Below are positions 1 to 10,268 of a DNA stretch of 64,000 nt, in pieces. The notes under the pieces are model-generated. The model was not told the origin of the DNA and searched no databases. It saw nothing but the letters and a program-made list of their open reading frames with translations. The translations under genes were made by a program, and so were the position numbers. Position 1 is the first letter of the stretch. Each line of letters opens with the position of its first letter. Source of the stretch: Phymatolithon calcareum (Eukaryota > Rhodophyta > Florideophyceae > Hapalidiales); assembly GCA_977006965.1 (NCBI GenBank), contig OZ345381.1, positions 1,550,001 to 1,614,000 of the forward strand, read 5' to 3'.

Positions 1-67
1 GAAGAATGATCAAGTCATCAATCTTGCAAAGGGCGTCTGAAAGAGCCAAATAACACTACTATTCACA

Positions 68-1090
68 TTACCGGGCAACAGCACCCTTGGCAACACCACC
101 CTCGCCACCACCACCACCCTCGCCACCACCGCCACCACTGCCGCTGCCACCACTAGGGCCTCCAGACCCCTCACCGTCTCCGCCACCTGATCCACCTCCA
201 CTCCCCGATCCGCCATTGGATCCACCGCCGCCGCCGCCACCACCGCCACCACCACCACCACCGCCTCCAGTGGTATCCCCACTACCCGAGCCGCTGCCGG
301 ATCCACTTCCAGCGCCAGATCCCGTCCCGCCATATCCATACCCAGTCGCCACTTCAACACAAGTGCAATTCACCAACTTCAAAGGCCAATCACAATGGAA
401 AATACCGCATCCCTCCGTATTTCCACCGCCACCACCGCTGCCGCCTCCTTCACCACTTCCACCGCCACCGCCACCGAGCGCACCACCGCCGGAACCGCTC
501 CCGGATCCACTGCCGGCGCCGCTGCCCTGTCCGGTCTGCCCGTCCGCGGAACCACCGCCACCACCACCTTCTCCAGTACCGGTACCTGTACCGCCGCCAC
601 TTGTGCCTTCGCCATTACCGGTTCCAGAGCCACCACCCTGACCGGAGCCGCCTGCGGTGGCGGTGCCTCCACCGCCGCCTCCGCTTCCGGCCCCATCACC
701 AGAGCCGCCGCCACCGACGTTATTTCCTGAGCCTGAGCCTCCACCGTTTCCGTTGCCGCTGCCAGACCCGGCGGCGCCTTGGTCTCCACCGCCACCACCA
801 CCGCCTCCACCGTCACCGTCTCCGCCGCCGCCACCGCCGTCAGGTCCGCCGTTACCGCCTCCTGTACCGGTACCGGAGCCACTACCGCCGCCTCCACCAC
901 CTGTGGTTGGGATTGAGAGTTCGACGCATTCGCAGTTTACGAGTTGCTTGCCGAAGGGACACCAGTAGACGAAACAGGCTCTACGGTTCGAGATGGCAAT
1001 GGATGCAGAGGGATGGGCGATTCGAGCGGCCAAGGTTGAGAGGAGCAGGGCGCAGAAGAGAATTGCGCGGAGATGAAGGGTGGGCGCCAT
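68..1090 (-). CDS. Secreted glycine-rich protein with two C4 modules (family copy 1)
   Basis: Predicted secreted extracellular-matrix-type protein of 340 residues; no described family recognised. The start is the ATG at 1090, because it opens a signal peptide (about residues 1-22, ending near LLLSTLAA) and lies 63 bp below a TATA box. An upstream extension has no coding character. A conserved leader, ARIAHPSASIAISNRRA, is followed by module 1, C-x4-C-x8-C-x-C (CFVYWC then NCEC). A Gly/Ser/Thr arm leads to module 2 (CGIFHC then NCTC), then a second Gly arm to the C-terminus. The pattern Cys-module, Gly-arm, Cys-module, Gly-arm suggests disulphide-linked or metal-binding knots joined by flexible linkers; that role is inference. 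The arms align with those of the copies at 11258 and 19950. The opposite strand has proline-rich open frames that I regard as shadows. Confidence 0.8.
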   Translation of the reverse strand: MAPTLHLRAILFCALLLSTLAARIAHPSASIAISNRRACFVYWCPFGKQLVNCECVELSIPTTGGGGGGSGSGTGTGGGNGGPDGGGGGGDGDGGGGGGGGGDQGAAGSGSGNGNGGGSGSGNNVGGGGSGDGAGSGGGGGGTATAGGSGQGGGSGTGNGEGTSGGGTGTGTGEGGGGGGSADGQTGQGSGAGSGSGSGSGGGALGGGGGGSGEGGGSGGGGGNTEGCGIFHCDWPLKLVNCTCVEVATGYGYGGTGSGAGSGSGSGSGSGDTTGGGGGGGGGGGGGGGGSNGGSGSGGGSGGGDGEGSGGPSGGSGSGGGGGEGGGGGEGGVAKGAVAR

Positions 1091-1146
1091 GTTGGGTAGG
1101 TTGTTGGATGATTGGAGGAGGTGGTGGATGGGATGAGGTGCGGGGG

Positions 1147-1153
1147 TTTTATA
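1147..1153 (-). promoter_or_regulatory. TATA box of glycine-rich copy 1
   Basis: TATAAAA on the minus strand, 63 bp upstream of the ATG at 1090. The leader between them is C/A-rich. Four other copies of the family have the same arrangement. Confidence 0.6.
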
Positions 1154-1913
1154 CTGTTTGATGTGCAGGGGCAGTACAGGAGAATGGTAGATTGTAAGGG
1201 AATTGCATTGTAATGTACTGGATAGGATATACAAACTTGTGTGAGCTGAATGAGTAAACCGTTGGCAACAATGCGAAAAGTGTGTGCCATCAATCCCTGA
1301 CAGGAGTTCGTTTCTAAAAGATGCCCTTCATTCTTAGAGATCTCGTGGAATTACACGTCATCGGCCGTGCCATTTTGCCGTACCATGGCGATGCCAATTC
1401 TGATATGCAGAGCTTAGTCGTTGCTTTCCGGCCTTATCATACAGTAAAGCGATTTAAGATTCTTTAGAGAGATGTCGGTCATTTTTCCGCGATCCGTGGC
1501 ATACATGTAAGGGTATGCCACACTTTATAAATTACATGATGCCTACTGTGCAAGAGACGTTGAGATGATGTGAGATTGACAACGAGTTCTGTACCGAATG
1601 GTATCATACTGCGATGGGTGTAAAGAAAACACGGCGCTCGCAGCTGACAACTTCCTGCTTAACCCTCAGCAACGGGAAGGATCTGTTGAACATTCTGCCT
1701 TCTCTTTCGTGTTTCGTGCAACCAATCCATATTCCGCACAAACTGTACCGTAAGTTACTTTGATAGGCAAAATATGAATGATTGCTGTCCACATGTGCAT
1801 CTGCGAAGCCTCCTGTTGACCGGCAAGTTTGCACTTTTCTTAATCAACTGGACACGCAAAAAAAGATGTTGCACGTGGTATTTGAGCGCTGTCAGCGAAC
1901 TTGAAACAGTATA

Positions 1914-1962
1914 GAGGGAGTGACAGTCGGCACAATATTATTATGCCGACTGTCAATCCCTC
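1914..1962. repeat. Hairpin with 12-bp perfect core arms
   Basis: The arm TGACAGTCGGCA at 1921-1932 is the exact reverse complement of 1944-1955, with an 11-nt AT-rich loop. The pairing extends outward through GAGGGA and TCCCTC with one mismatch. It may be a small fold-back element; no function is visible. Confidence 0.6.
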
Positions 1963-2386
1963 TCGGGGGATCAGTGAGGTAGTTATTATGGAATTCTTCC
2001 GGTGGAGATGCATATATAAAATGCTGTGGCTTCCCTTGTGGTTGCTGTGATGCGGCAGCATACAGTTCTGGATCAACCTGACCTTTCCCTGCACGCAGCG
2101 ACCACCGCATGGATTGAGGGCCTTAACACACGGAGCGAAAAGAGTCATTAAGCGTTTTATGATGGTTCTTACCTTGTTTCTCCTTGATCAGTCTTCCTCC
2201 ATGCTTCCATTTCCACTGTCAGCGAAAAAAATCTTTTGTTCTTCGTGTTAATGTCGCGCATTAACCAGACTTCAGTGTTTGATGATGCATAATAGTGGTA
2301 GAACGAAAAAGTAATGCAGTTCATTTGTTTAGACCTACAAACGGGGAGGGACGCAAACCAATATGCGCATTAATCCATTCACCTCG

Positions 2387-2545
2387 GGTTTGCGGCTAAC
2401 CATGAATTTTAGAATGGTTAGGTTATTATAGCCCTTTTTAAGGGTTATAATAACGTAACCATTCCCCCTTAAAAACCGAAATAACCTAACAATGACCAAT
2501 TTTGGGTTAGCGGCAAGCCTACTCACGAGTAGGCTTGCCGTTAAC
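2387..2545. repeat. MITE-like fold-back element
   Basis: The left end (GGTTTGCGGCTAACC from 2387) and the right end ending at 2519 are imperfect inverted repeats. The inner parts also pair: 2412-2464 is itself an imperfect palindrome. The right end is immediately followed by another inverted copy of its terminal sequence (CGGCAAGCCTACT at 2511-2523 against 2528-2540). There is no coding capacity. This fits a small non-autonomous DNA transposon or fold-back element; no target-site duplication could be fixed by eye. Confidence 0.55.
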
Positions 2546-4837
2546 ACCGACATTTCGCTTCGCAAGCTGCCAGCAATCGCTTCTCCGTTTGCTTCAAAAT
2601 CTGCAGATTTTAAAAATCCGCACAAAAAGTGCATGCACATTTAGTTCGGATTTTTATAATTTACTGTATTACTGTGGTCATGCGATCGCATTAATGGCAC
2701 TGTGTCGTTATGGAATGGCTGGATGCACATCTTTTTATAGGCTCTGAAAGTACAGTAATCTCATCAATCTCCTAGTTGAATTCGCCTGACAGTGCTGATC
2801 TATCATATGTCACTCAAAAGACGTCCCTCATCGATCACAGTGAAGCCTAAGTGCCAGTCCGTTCAGCTGAGATACGATTGCCTGCTGACACGACCAAGGT
2901 CATTACTTGTGACTCGTGAGTTAGGAGCGGAATGTTTGCTCGTGTGGGCAAGCGGGCCTGGTGTTGAAACCTAGCAAAATGTAATGCCGCTGCATAGGAA
3001 AGACATTGACCTTCCCAACTCTGCCTTATTGTCTTACCATGATTAGAAGAAAGCTATATTCGCATCGCCCTTTCTTTCACCTTATACCATTCCGAGAAAT
3101 GGAAGGAAGCTCATTATATCTCGCCGTGGTCTGCCAGGTTCATATCAGACTTCCAGCATTTCTGCGATTTCTCTGGTTCAGATCTAGACGATTAAAAAGC
3201 AGAGTACCGTCTACTGTATTCTTTGCATATCTCCAGTATTGTATCTGTCTTCAAACCCGCGTTCAAGAGGCACCTCGACGGTGGATACGGAAACAAGATG
3301 TGGGCGAACGATGGCCAAGAGCTCTAATGGTGGACTACGTTTCTTTCTTTAATGAGGACAGATGGTTTCCAACATCCTCACAATGCTAGCGGACTTCAAA
3401 GCGAGATTCTATCAAAGACGAATAGTGATCTGCAGATATTGTTACGTTCTAGACAGAGACCCTCCACGGCTGGAGGAGGCCGGTCAATTTTCACAATTCA
3501 TTATCGTTATTTTTTAAAAGAACTGCTGTATCTTTCGTATGTGATGCACCAAAAAACTTAGTACATGTACCCAGAAGTGTTTTGTCAGTATATTCCAAAG
3601 TCCACGCTACGCATTACGTGCTGCACTCATGGCCGGATACAAGCTAAGCTGCATTTCCTGCAATGACATCAGCTCGTGAGAGCACCCGTGATCCAGCTGC
3701 ATCACCCACGTATTCAATTCAGTCGCATGTGCAATCCGCCTTAGGTGGGCTTAGAACAGTTGTTACCGCTAAGCTGCACTATGAAGCGTTTGATAAATTC
3801 GCATTTTAACGCTGGTCGCAAAAAGCGTACTAGGCCCTTAACCCTCTCGTACTGCAAAAATTGAGGCATATCGGGACACAGTAAACAAAACTTATAGTGA
3901 GTCTACCGCGCATCACAATACTTCCTGGAACATTTCTCGTCCTTCTTCGTGGACATGCGTCCAAGGCGAGAAGGTTTGAAGTGATTTGATACACCGTGTG
4001 CGAAGCAAAAAGCGACGTGGCGCTTTTTTGTCAAAAATATGCCCATTCGTTTAGATGGCTCGCATGTTCAGCTATGGATCTCATTTCACACTGGAAGTAT
4101 TTGCCACAGAAATAGCTGGACACTTTTTTTCCTTTTCCCCAACACGCGAGAAACAAAAACGTTTGAAGCAGTTGCTTCGTCGACAAAAAACCTTCGTTTC
4201 CTGGCTAAAAACGCTACATTTCGGGCCGCTAGAGCTTTACTCTTGCTATGCAGAACTGGTCACACATCTTTGCTGGGACCTTAAGGATACTGGATAAGTA
4301 AGTTAGAATAGTGTTCGAATAGTGTTGAAGCTCGGTAACTGCAGTGAATACTCCAACACCCGAAATTCCATCATTCTAACAAAAAAATCTACAGAATATA
4401 TTCAAAAAAGTAGGATGTCCAATTCAGTCCAGCATCATCCAGTTATGGATGTTTTGTAGGAGATGGTTAAAGGCCAGCCGATGGTTTGAGGTCAACCTTT
4501 TTCAAAAACTCACATTCGCTTTCGACAATGAGTATATACCGCGAAGAAGATGTCTATCAGAGTATCGGATACACTTCTGCCATCTGCACGCATTCCCCCT
4601 GAAGACACGTCGCCACTAATACATCTAGAAAAAAGACAAAAATCACAAGCACCGCCAAGAGATCTCATTGTGCTCTGTCGCGGTGCTACACCATGTATCA
4701 AGCAACAGCCCATGAGATCAAGAGCATGAATACCATACCCGACTGCACTTCCGCAAACAATCTTGCCATCCCACAATATTTTTACCACGGAACAACACAC
4801 ACAGCAAATCCTAGTACCAAACATTCCTCTCCGAATT

Positions 4838-5983
4838 TTAGCCTGTCGAATTCACCGCCGTCCCGCTTCCTCCACCGCCCCCCTGTCCCGACCCCCTTCC
4901 ACCATACGTCCCTCCACCCTCTCCAGTGCCATACCCTCCACCGCCGCCCGTACCGAACGCGCCGTTCTCATCCACCCCGCCTCCTCCACCTCCACCACCT
5001 GATCCCTCTCCCCCACTCGTCCCACCCGTGCCAATCCCAACTCCATGCGCGGACCCGCTTCCAGACCCATGTCCATGTCCTCTCGCGCTGCCGCCGCCAC
5101 CGCCGCCCCCTCCGCCGCCACCACCACCGCCGCCGCCCGGGCCATAGCTTCCCGACCCTGAGTTGCTGCTCGAAGAGCTGCTACTTCCGCTGGCAGACCC
5201 CGTCGCCGACCCGGAGCCATACGAGCGGCCCGTTGAGTTTCCCGGCGGATCGACGCAAGAGCAATTCACCAGTCGTTTCGGATATTCACAGTAATTCGTC
5301 GAGCAGGAAGCACCTCCGCCCGTTGACGCCGTTCCTCCCCCACTGCCACCGCCTCCACCTCCACCGGTCCCGCCGTCCGGTCCTCCGCCTGTGCCCGTAC
5401 CGCCGCCAGATCCTGACCCGCTTCCAGTTGCAGAGCCGCCCGCAGCGGCGCCGGCGCCAGTACCCTGACCTCCACCAGTGCCTCTTCCTGTGCCCGCGTG
5501 TCCGTTCCCGCTGCCGGAGCCGCCGCCACTACCTTGACCGTTACCGCTACCTGTGGCGTCTTCGGTGGCTCCGACTCCGTTGCCGCCACCGGATCCTCCG
5601 CCGCTTCCGCTGTTGCCGTCGTAGGTTCCACCGCCCACGCCGCTGCCTTCGCCTTCGCCGGCACCGCCGCCGAAGGCACCGGCTGTACCTTCGCCTCCAC
5701 CGCCACCGCCACCAGTTCCGGTACCCTGACCGCCCCCGGCAGCACCGGAGCCTGTGCCGGAGCCTGTGCCGGAACCGGTGCCGGAACCTGTCGGTTGGGC
5801 GGGGTTGCCGGTATCAGCGTGGACGCAGACGCAGTCTACCAATTTGAGAGGGTATTCACAGTGGTAGGTTGCGCACCTTTGTCGTCTCAGGACGATGTCG
5901 ACTTTGTCAACGCGCAGTAACTCGGCTGCAAAGGTGGAGGCAACGAGGACGAAGAAGATGTGGATGGGCATAGAGTGTACCAT
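4838..5983 (-). CDS. Secreted glycine-rich protein with two C4 modules (family copy 2)
   Basis: Predicted secreted glycine-rich protein of 381 residues, the most divergent two-module copy. The signal peptide is about residues 1-20 (VLVASTFAA); a second in-frame ATG lies at 5971. The leader after cleavage (ELLRVDKVDIVLRRQR) departs from the PSxS consensus of the other copies. Module 1 is CATYHC then DCVC; module 2 is CSTNYC then NCSC, and both carry the same EYP triplet after the second Cys. Arm 1 is Gly/Ser/Thr rich. Arm 2 has a serine run, then long glycine runs and a few His and Arg residues. Module 2 contains an N-C-S sequon, so it could be N-glycosylated next to a module cysteine. A role in wall or matrix assembly is inference. 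Confidence 0.78.
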   Translation of the reverse strand: MVHSMPIHIFFVLVASTFAAELLRVDKVDIVLRRQRCATYHCEYPLKLVDCVCVHADTGNPAQPTGSGTGSGTGSGTGSGAAGGGQGTGTGGGGGGGEGTAGAFGGGAGEGEGSGVGGGTYDGNSGSGGGSGGGNGVGATEDATGSGNGQGSGGGSGSGNGHAGTGRGTGGGQGTGAGAAAGGSATGSGSGSGGGTGTGGGPDGGTGGGGGGGSGGGTASTGGGASCSTNYCEYPKRLVNCSCVDPPGNSTGRSYGSGSATGSASGSSSSSSSNSGSGSYGPGGGGGGGGGGGGGGGGSARGHGHGSGSGSAHGVGIGTGGTSGGEGSGGGGGGGGVDENGAFGTGGGGGYGTGEGGGTYGGRGSGQGGGGGSGTAVNSTG

Positions 5984-7405
5984 GTCGGAAGGGCGTATGG
6001 AATAGCACGCTCCGAGGACCAGAGTCAGATGATAGTACGTGAAGGTAGATCAGGTTTTTATACAGTGCAGTGATGAGATAAGGTTTATCAAAATCGGCAA
6101 GGGGTGAATGAAAGAAGGGCTGACTTGAGGAGAGTGCGGACTTGTCCGCATGCATTCTGTGGCTCTTGTCGAAACGGAGAACAGGAAGCATCGTACACAA
6201 GAAGGATGCTGTAAACATGGATTTTCGAAATGGCTCAGTTCCAGAATTTCATTGCTGAAGTTGCAATCGGGGCAGGCAGGGAATCACGCAGTATTGATAG
6301 GGTATGTCGAGATTGCACAGCAATGAAAATGCTGGGCGCAGTGAGCCTCAACAGATTGTTGTTATGTTCCAAGGAGCACACTTACGTCTGACAGATGCAC
6401 ATATTGACTTTCGCTGACTTTCATGTGTATGATAGGACTGACGTATTTTTGTGGGAAATGTCGCTACATAGATTAGGCCACGATACATTACAAACTTTGA
6501 GCATAGTATGGCATGCAGTGTAAGGCGCGCGCAATGAGTGAAGATATCAAGGAAATCCATTTGGCTTAACACAATCGCCTCTCCGGCGCAGTAGTGTAGT
6601 TTGCGAAGAGGAAGAACTAAAAAAGTTGCTGTCTCGCTCTCAATAATTGCGGTGGATATGTGCGCGTCGCACAGCATTTCTGGAGATCAGACTGAAGGCG
6701 CTCTCTGAGTGCATTCATATCAACCACTTACATTTATCTTGCGTGGCCGCTGCTAAATTTCATCAAATTTAGGTCAAGGTAGTCCAGTAGCTCCTGATGA
6801 CAATCGGGATAATTTCCAGGCATACAGTAGAGTTAGACTCTAGATTCCAAGATTTGATTCTGCTTATGTGTGATAAAATTGAATCTACTGCTAGACTACA
6901 ATTGTCAGAGCCCGATCGAACGTACTGTAGTTCTGAACCACCGACAATTTTACTTGCTCGCAACTTGTGTTCTTTTGAACTTCACCGCGACCGACTCATA
7001 ACGTTTCGTAATAGTTGCGACCAAGGTCGCCAAAAACTATTCGGGTACAGATTCTTGAATGTCTCTGAGATGAATGAGACGGACCCGATGCCGGTAAACA
7101 ATCTGCAACTGTTACAAACTTCCGCGATGACGCCGAGCGCCAAGCACATACAAAGCGTGCAGTCCGGATAACTACCTTTCTTAGTGCAGACGAGCTATCG
7201 GCTTCAACAGTCAAGCGCAATGTGATGCACATTGGTTTCAAGAAAAATTTGCAGCTCCATTTTGTAGCTAAAACACTTGAAGTAAAGCCATTAGTTTACT
7301 TATCTCAATTCCTCGTGGCCCGACTGCATTACTATTTTCAACATCCTTGATCCAGTCATCTCAACAAACCGAAACAGCAGAGAATAGGTGCCGGCAAATC
7401 ACTCC
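5984..7405. other. Intergenic region, no gene seen
   Basis: Apart from the TATA box of copy 2, I see no gene. Two TACTGTA-type heptamers lie at 6823 and 6923. The short ORFs on both strands lack domains. Confidence 0.6.
6056..6062 (-). promoter_or_regulatory. TATA box of glycine-rich copy 2
   Basis: TATAAAA on the minus strand, 79 bp upstream of the ATG at 5983, the longest spacing of the five copies. Confidence 0.55.
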
Positions 7406-7927
7406 TCATTTCGCCGAGATGACAACGGCAAATCCGCTACCACCGCCTCCCCCGCTACCACCTCCAGTTCCGACGCCGCCACCTCCACCGCCTCCACCTC
7501 CGGAGACTGTACCGGAACCCGATATGCTGCCACTGCCGCTTCCAGATCCGAAGCCGCTCCCGCTGGCGCTACCGCCGCCGCCACCACCACCGCCGCCACC
7601 CTGCGTGCTGTCGCCCGAGCCTGATCCGCTCCCGCTGGCGCTGCTACCGGTTCCGCCACCGGTTCCGCCACCGGTTCCGCTAAAGGTTCCGCCCCTATGC
7701 CTATTTCCACTCGAACTGGAACCGTAAGTGAATCCAAAACCGCCACCGAAACCCACTCTTTTGTCACGGACACATTGGCAATCGATCAGTCTTTGTCCGT
7801 AGGGACACCAGTAGATGGTGCAGTATTGCCGATTCGTGACGGCTTTCTGCTTCGAGGGATGCAACAACGTCGCAGCCAGTGCGGAGAGAGCGAACGCACT
7901 AGTGAACAGAAAGCGAAGGAAAGACAT
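7406..7927 (-). CDS. Short secreted glycine-rich protein with one C4 module (family copy 3)
   Basis: Predicted secreted glycine-rich protein of 173 residues, about half the length of its paralogues. The ATG at 7927 opens a signal peptide (MSFLRFLFTSAFALSALAA) followed by a leader with the shared xHPSxxxAxxNR pattern. The single module is CTIYWC then DCQC, with the x8 spacing kept. One Gly/Ser arm runs to a hydrophobic end, SGFAVVISAK. There is no second module, and none is seen in the 100 bp after the stop, so the copy was truncated or descends from a one-module ancestor. Upstream in-frame codons lack a signal peptide and lie above the TATA-like box. Confidence 0.75.
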   Translation of the reverse strand: MSFLRFLFTSAFALSALAATLLHPSKQKAVTNRQYCTIYWCPYGQRLIDCQCVRDKRVGFGGGFGFTYGSSSSGNRHRGGTFSGTGGGTGGGTGSSASGSGSGSGDSTQGGGGGGGGGGSASGSGFGSGSGSGSISGSGTVSGGGGGGGGGVGTGGGSGGGGGSGFAVVISAK

Positions 7928-7983
7928 GATGAAATTGGTGGGATTGATGCTTCGGGAGTTGCTGCAATGGGACGAGGCCCGCT

Positions 7984-7990
7984 TTTTATG
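7984..7990 (-). promoter_or_regulatory. TATA-like box of glycine-rich copy 3
   Basis: CATAAAA on the minus strand, 63 bp above the ATG at 7927. It departs from TATAAAA at the first base but matches in position. Confidence 0.45.
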
Positions 7991-8352
7991 GTTTTTTGGG
8001 TTTATCTCATTGACTGTTGAGGTGTTCCAGGGTTGATGGAGGACAGAAACATCAGCATTTTCTATTGTCATTCCACGTTACTATGGTCAATGGTGCTGTA
8101 CGTGCAAACCATATGATGTTCCGCTGTGGCTCCTGATCCATTTACATTCAAGTTGCAAGTAAATTTAGCTGAGATTGCGTGCTCTCAGGCATGTGTCGTC
8201 AGATATTGCAGACCCGTAGCTTTACTGAGCGCTAAATGTAAGCAGTTTTTCTAAAAACTTCTTACTTTTGCTCACAATATAAAAATTCTGGGCAAAAATA
8301 TAAACGGATTAACATCCGGGGGTCAAGTACATATTGAAGAACAACCCTAGAT

Positions 8353-8619
8353 GTGCTCAACCCGGCTCCAAGTCTGGACCGTAATAGCTTCCTGGACCTT
8401 ATCCCATATGCCGCCACGAATTCGAATTTTGCGGCACGTTTGGTGGCTAGACGTATGGCACGTTATCATGCAGTACAACCACGGCAGGATGAATGTGACA
8501 TTCCTGTTCATATGCAACATGCGAAAAAGCAGCAACGTTGCTTTTGCCGCTCGTCATTACGGCTTACAAAAATGTCATGTGGTGTTTGTATACCACTTCA
8601 AGGTGCGGCCGAGATCTAA
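8353..8619 (+). pseudogene. Possible transposase C-terminal zinc-finger remnant
   Basis: An 88-codon plus-strand frame ends in a Cys pattern, KKQQRCFCRSS then TKMSCGVCIPLQ, preceded by an IPVH segment. This order (basic stretch, C-x-C, T-x3-C-x2-C-x-PL) loosely recalls the C-terminal zinc-finger of piggyBac-type (DDE_Tnp_1_7) transposases. No DDE core is seen nearby and overlapping frames are open too, so this is weak. It could be chance. Confidence 0.2.
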
Positions 8620-8920
8620 AGCTTCCTTCAATAATATTGACCTGCCATCCTCACTGTAGGCCAATAAGGAGGAATAGCCATTGAACTGACATCTTTGTTT
8701 TCTTAGGACTCTATTTTACAAAAGTGCTCTCATAAAGCTGTCCGATTTTAGTAGTATGAATACTGTAGCGGGAAGAGGGTTTTGGCATACAGTAGAATTT
8801 TTGCGCACGAGTGTGTAATTGTCAGCACTCATTGTAATGAGGAATAGACGCAAAGGGGAATAGTTCCCCTTGACGTTTTCCCGTGAAGAACTATTTCGCA
8901 ATCTGTGGCCCGCTGTCGCT

Positions 8921-9340
8921 ATGGAAAACAGGGAACCGTTTGTGGAAGCAACCAAGCAAATTCAAGCAAAACAGTCTGCCGATATGCTTAGATCAAAATT
9001 CCTTACAATGGAAGGAGATTGTCTCCAATTGAAGAGGAAGAGGAGAATCCCGTATGACAAGACGAGAGAACTACCAGCAATCCTCAAACTCCCGAGGGTG
9101 AAGCACAGGCAATTAGCGCTTCAGTACATCTGCGGAAGATTTCCGCAGGTTTCGACAACAAGCATAGTGGAAAAATTTGGAAACCGAGCTCGACAGCATA
9201 TGGAAACGGTGGAAAACAATCTGTCAGGATATGAACTGAAAGGAGACAAAAGACTGGACACCGAGAAAGCACTTAACGAGCTCTTGCTATTCAGCAAGAC
9301 CATCATCGAGTGCATGGAAAACGAAGAAGGACTGCTCTGA
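8921..9340 (+). CDS. Unrecognised ORF, basic protein
   Basis: A 139-residue frame from the ATG at 8921; the open frame continues upstream to 8864 without an ATG, so a 5' exon could be missing. The product is rich in Lys, Arg, Glu and Leu (for example QLKRKRRIPYDKTRELP) and looks soluble and helical. No domain or signal peptide is recognised. Its amino-acid make-up is more protein-like than that of neighbouring chance ORFs. It may be a lineage-specific gene or the decayed product of a mobile element. Confidence 0.35.
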   Translation: MENREPFVEATKQIQAKQSADMLRSKFLTMEGDCLQLKRKRRIPYDKTRELPAILKLPRVKHRQLALQYICGRFPQVSTTSIVEKFGNRARQHMETVENNLSGYELKGDKRLDTEKALNELLLFSKTIIECMENEEGLL

Positions 9341-9788
9341 ATCAAGAACGAGAAGTTACGTAGATGTCCCTTAGGACATGAAGCATATTAGCGGGAACAC
9401 CAGCAGCGAACCCACAAGAACACCACATAGTAGGTAGGACGATCTAGGCTCCAAACTTTCCCCACCGCCTATAGCAGACGGTAGGTTTCAACGGTCTACA
9501 TACTGGAAGATAGCAACTGAGGAAGTCTTGCTCGTATATTCGTAAGATTGTGAGGCTTTTAAATAAAGTTCAATTAAAAAAATCTGTGGCCCGCCTGTGA
9601 AAACAAAGCATGCTGCATTTCTCTGAATTAGGCGAACGATGGCAATCCTCCGTCGAGATGACTGACAGTACAGAACAGCTTGTAAACAGCATACCTACAT
9701 CGACAGAGTCTACTGCAAGTTACTGTACCTAAGAACAGAAGTTCATATTTTATCTCCTGATGCTTTCTGTAATGAGTTAAACACAATC

Positions 9789-9810
9789 CGGAGGTCTGAC
9801 AGACCCTCCG
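9789..9810. repeat. Small hairpin
   Basis: CGGAGGTCTG pairs with CAGACCCTCCG with a one-base bulge and essentially no loop. A second short hairpin (CCCCT against AGGGG) follows directly. Confidence 0.4.
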
Positions 9811-10058
9811 TTAGTCCCCTAGGGAACCTCGAGGGGTATGACATTCCACAGGCCAGTGTCAAACGGGGAGCGCACCAAAGGAGTTAACAGCTGTTTAGCC
9901 ACGTGCATGAAAGTGGAAGTCTCTCGTCATTCTCGCGTTCATCATGGACCTAGGAGTTTGATGTTTCATATCTTTAGTCTTCTCGTATTTCTTTATAGTA
10001 TTTTAAAAATCTGAGGACAATTGAAGTAGTGGACAGATTGTGTAGCCAAGCAGTGAGG

Positions 10059-10268
10059 ATGAAAGAAAGCAGATACAGAATTCTTTGCGTAAGGTGGTTT
10101 GTAGACCATTTTCCGAGAAACCCACCGAAGTTAATTGAAGAAATGTGCAGTCAAGGATCATGGGCAGTTGGAACACTCAACAGAACCCTGAAGAGGCCTA
10201 CATGGACCTCGGCAGAAAAGATTGACGTGGCTAGAGCCATTGACGTGATTCTGTGTAATTCCGATTAA
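10059..10268 (+). CDS. Unrecognised short ORF
   Basis: A 69-residue frame starting with MKESRYRILCVRWFVDHFPR and containing an NPPKLIEEMC segment and a Trp pair. It is on the same strand as the ORF at 8921 and about 700 bp downstream. No domain is recognised and it may be an exon, a remnant or chance. Confidence 0.2.
   Translation: MKESRYRILCVRWFVDHFPRNPPKLIEEMCSQGSWAVGTLNRTLKRPTWTSAEKIDVARAIDVILCNSD

Larger units (their letters stand above)
1154..4837. other. Gene-poor intergenic region
   Basis: No convincing gene. The open frames here are short, overlap on both strands and lack recognisable domains. The region holds a perfect-arm hairpin (1914-1962), a fold-back element (2387-2545) and several TACTGTA-type heptamers (1440, 2662, 2751, 3212). 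Confidence 0.6.

Noticed and set aside
87-641. 184-codon proline-rich frame on the plus strand, extensin-like
   Set aside because: It mirrors the glycine arm of copy 1, has no signal peptide or promoter, and the minus strand has both plus conserved modules.
4693-5847. 384-codon plus-strand frame rich in Arg and His
   Set aside because: Shadow of glycine-rich copy 2 in another frame.
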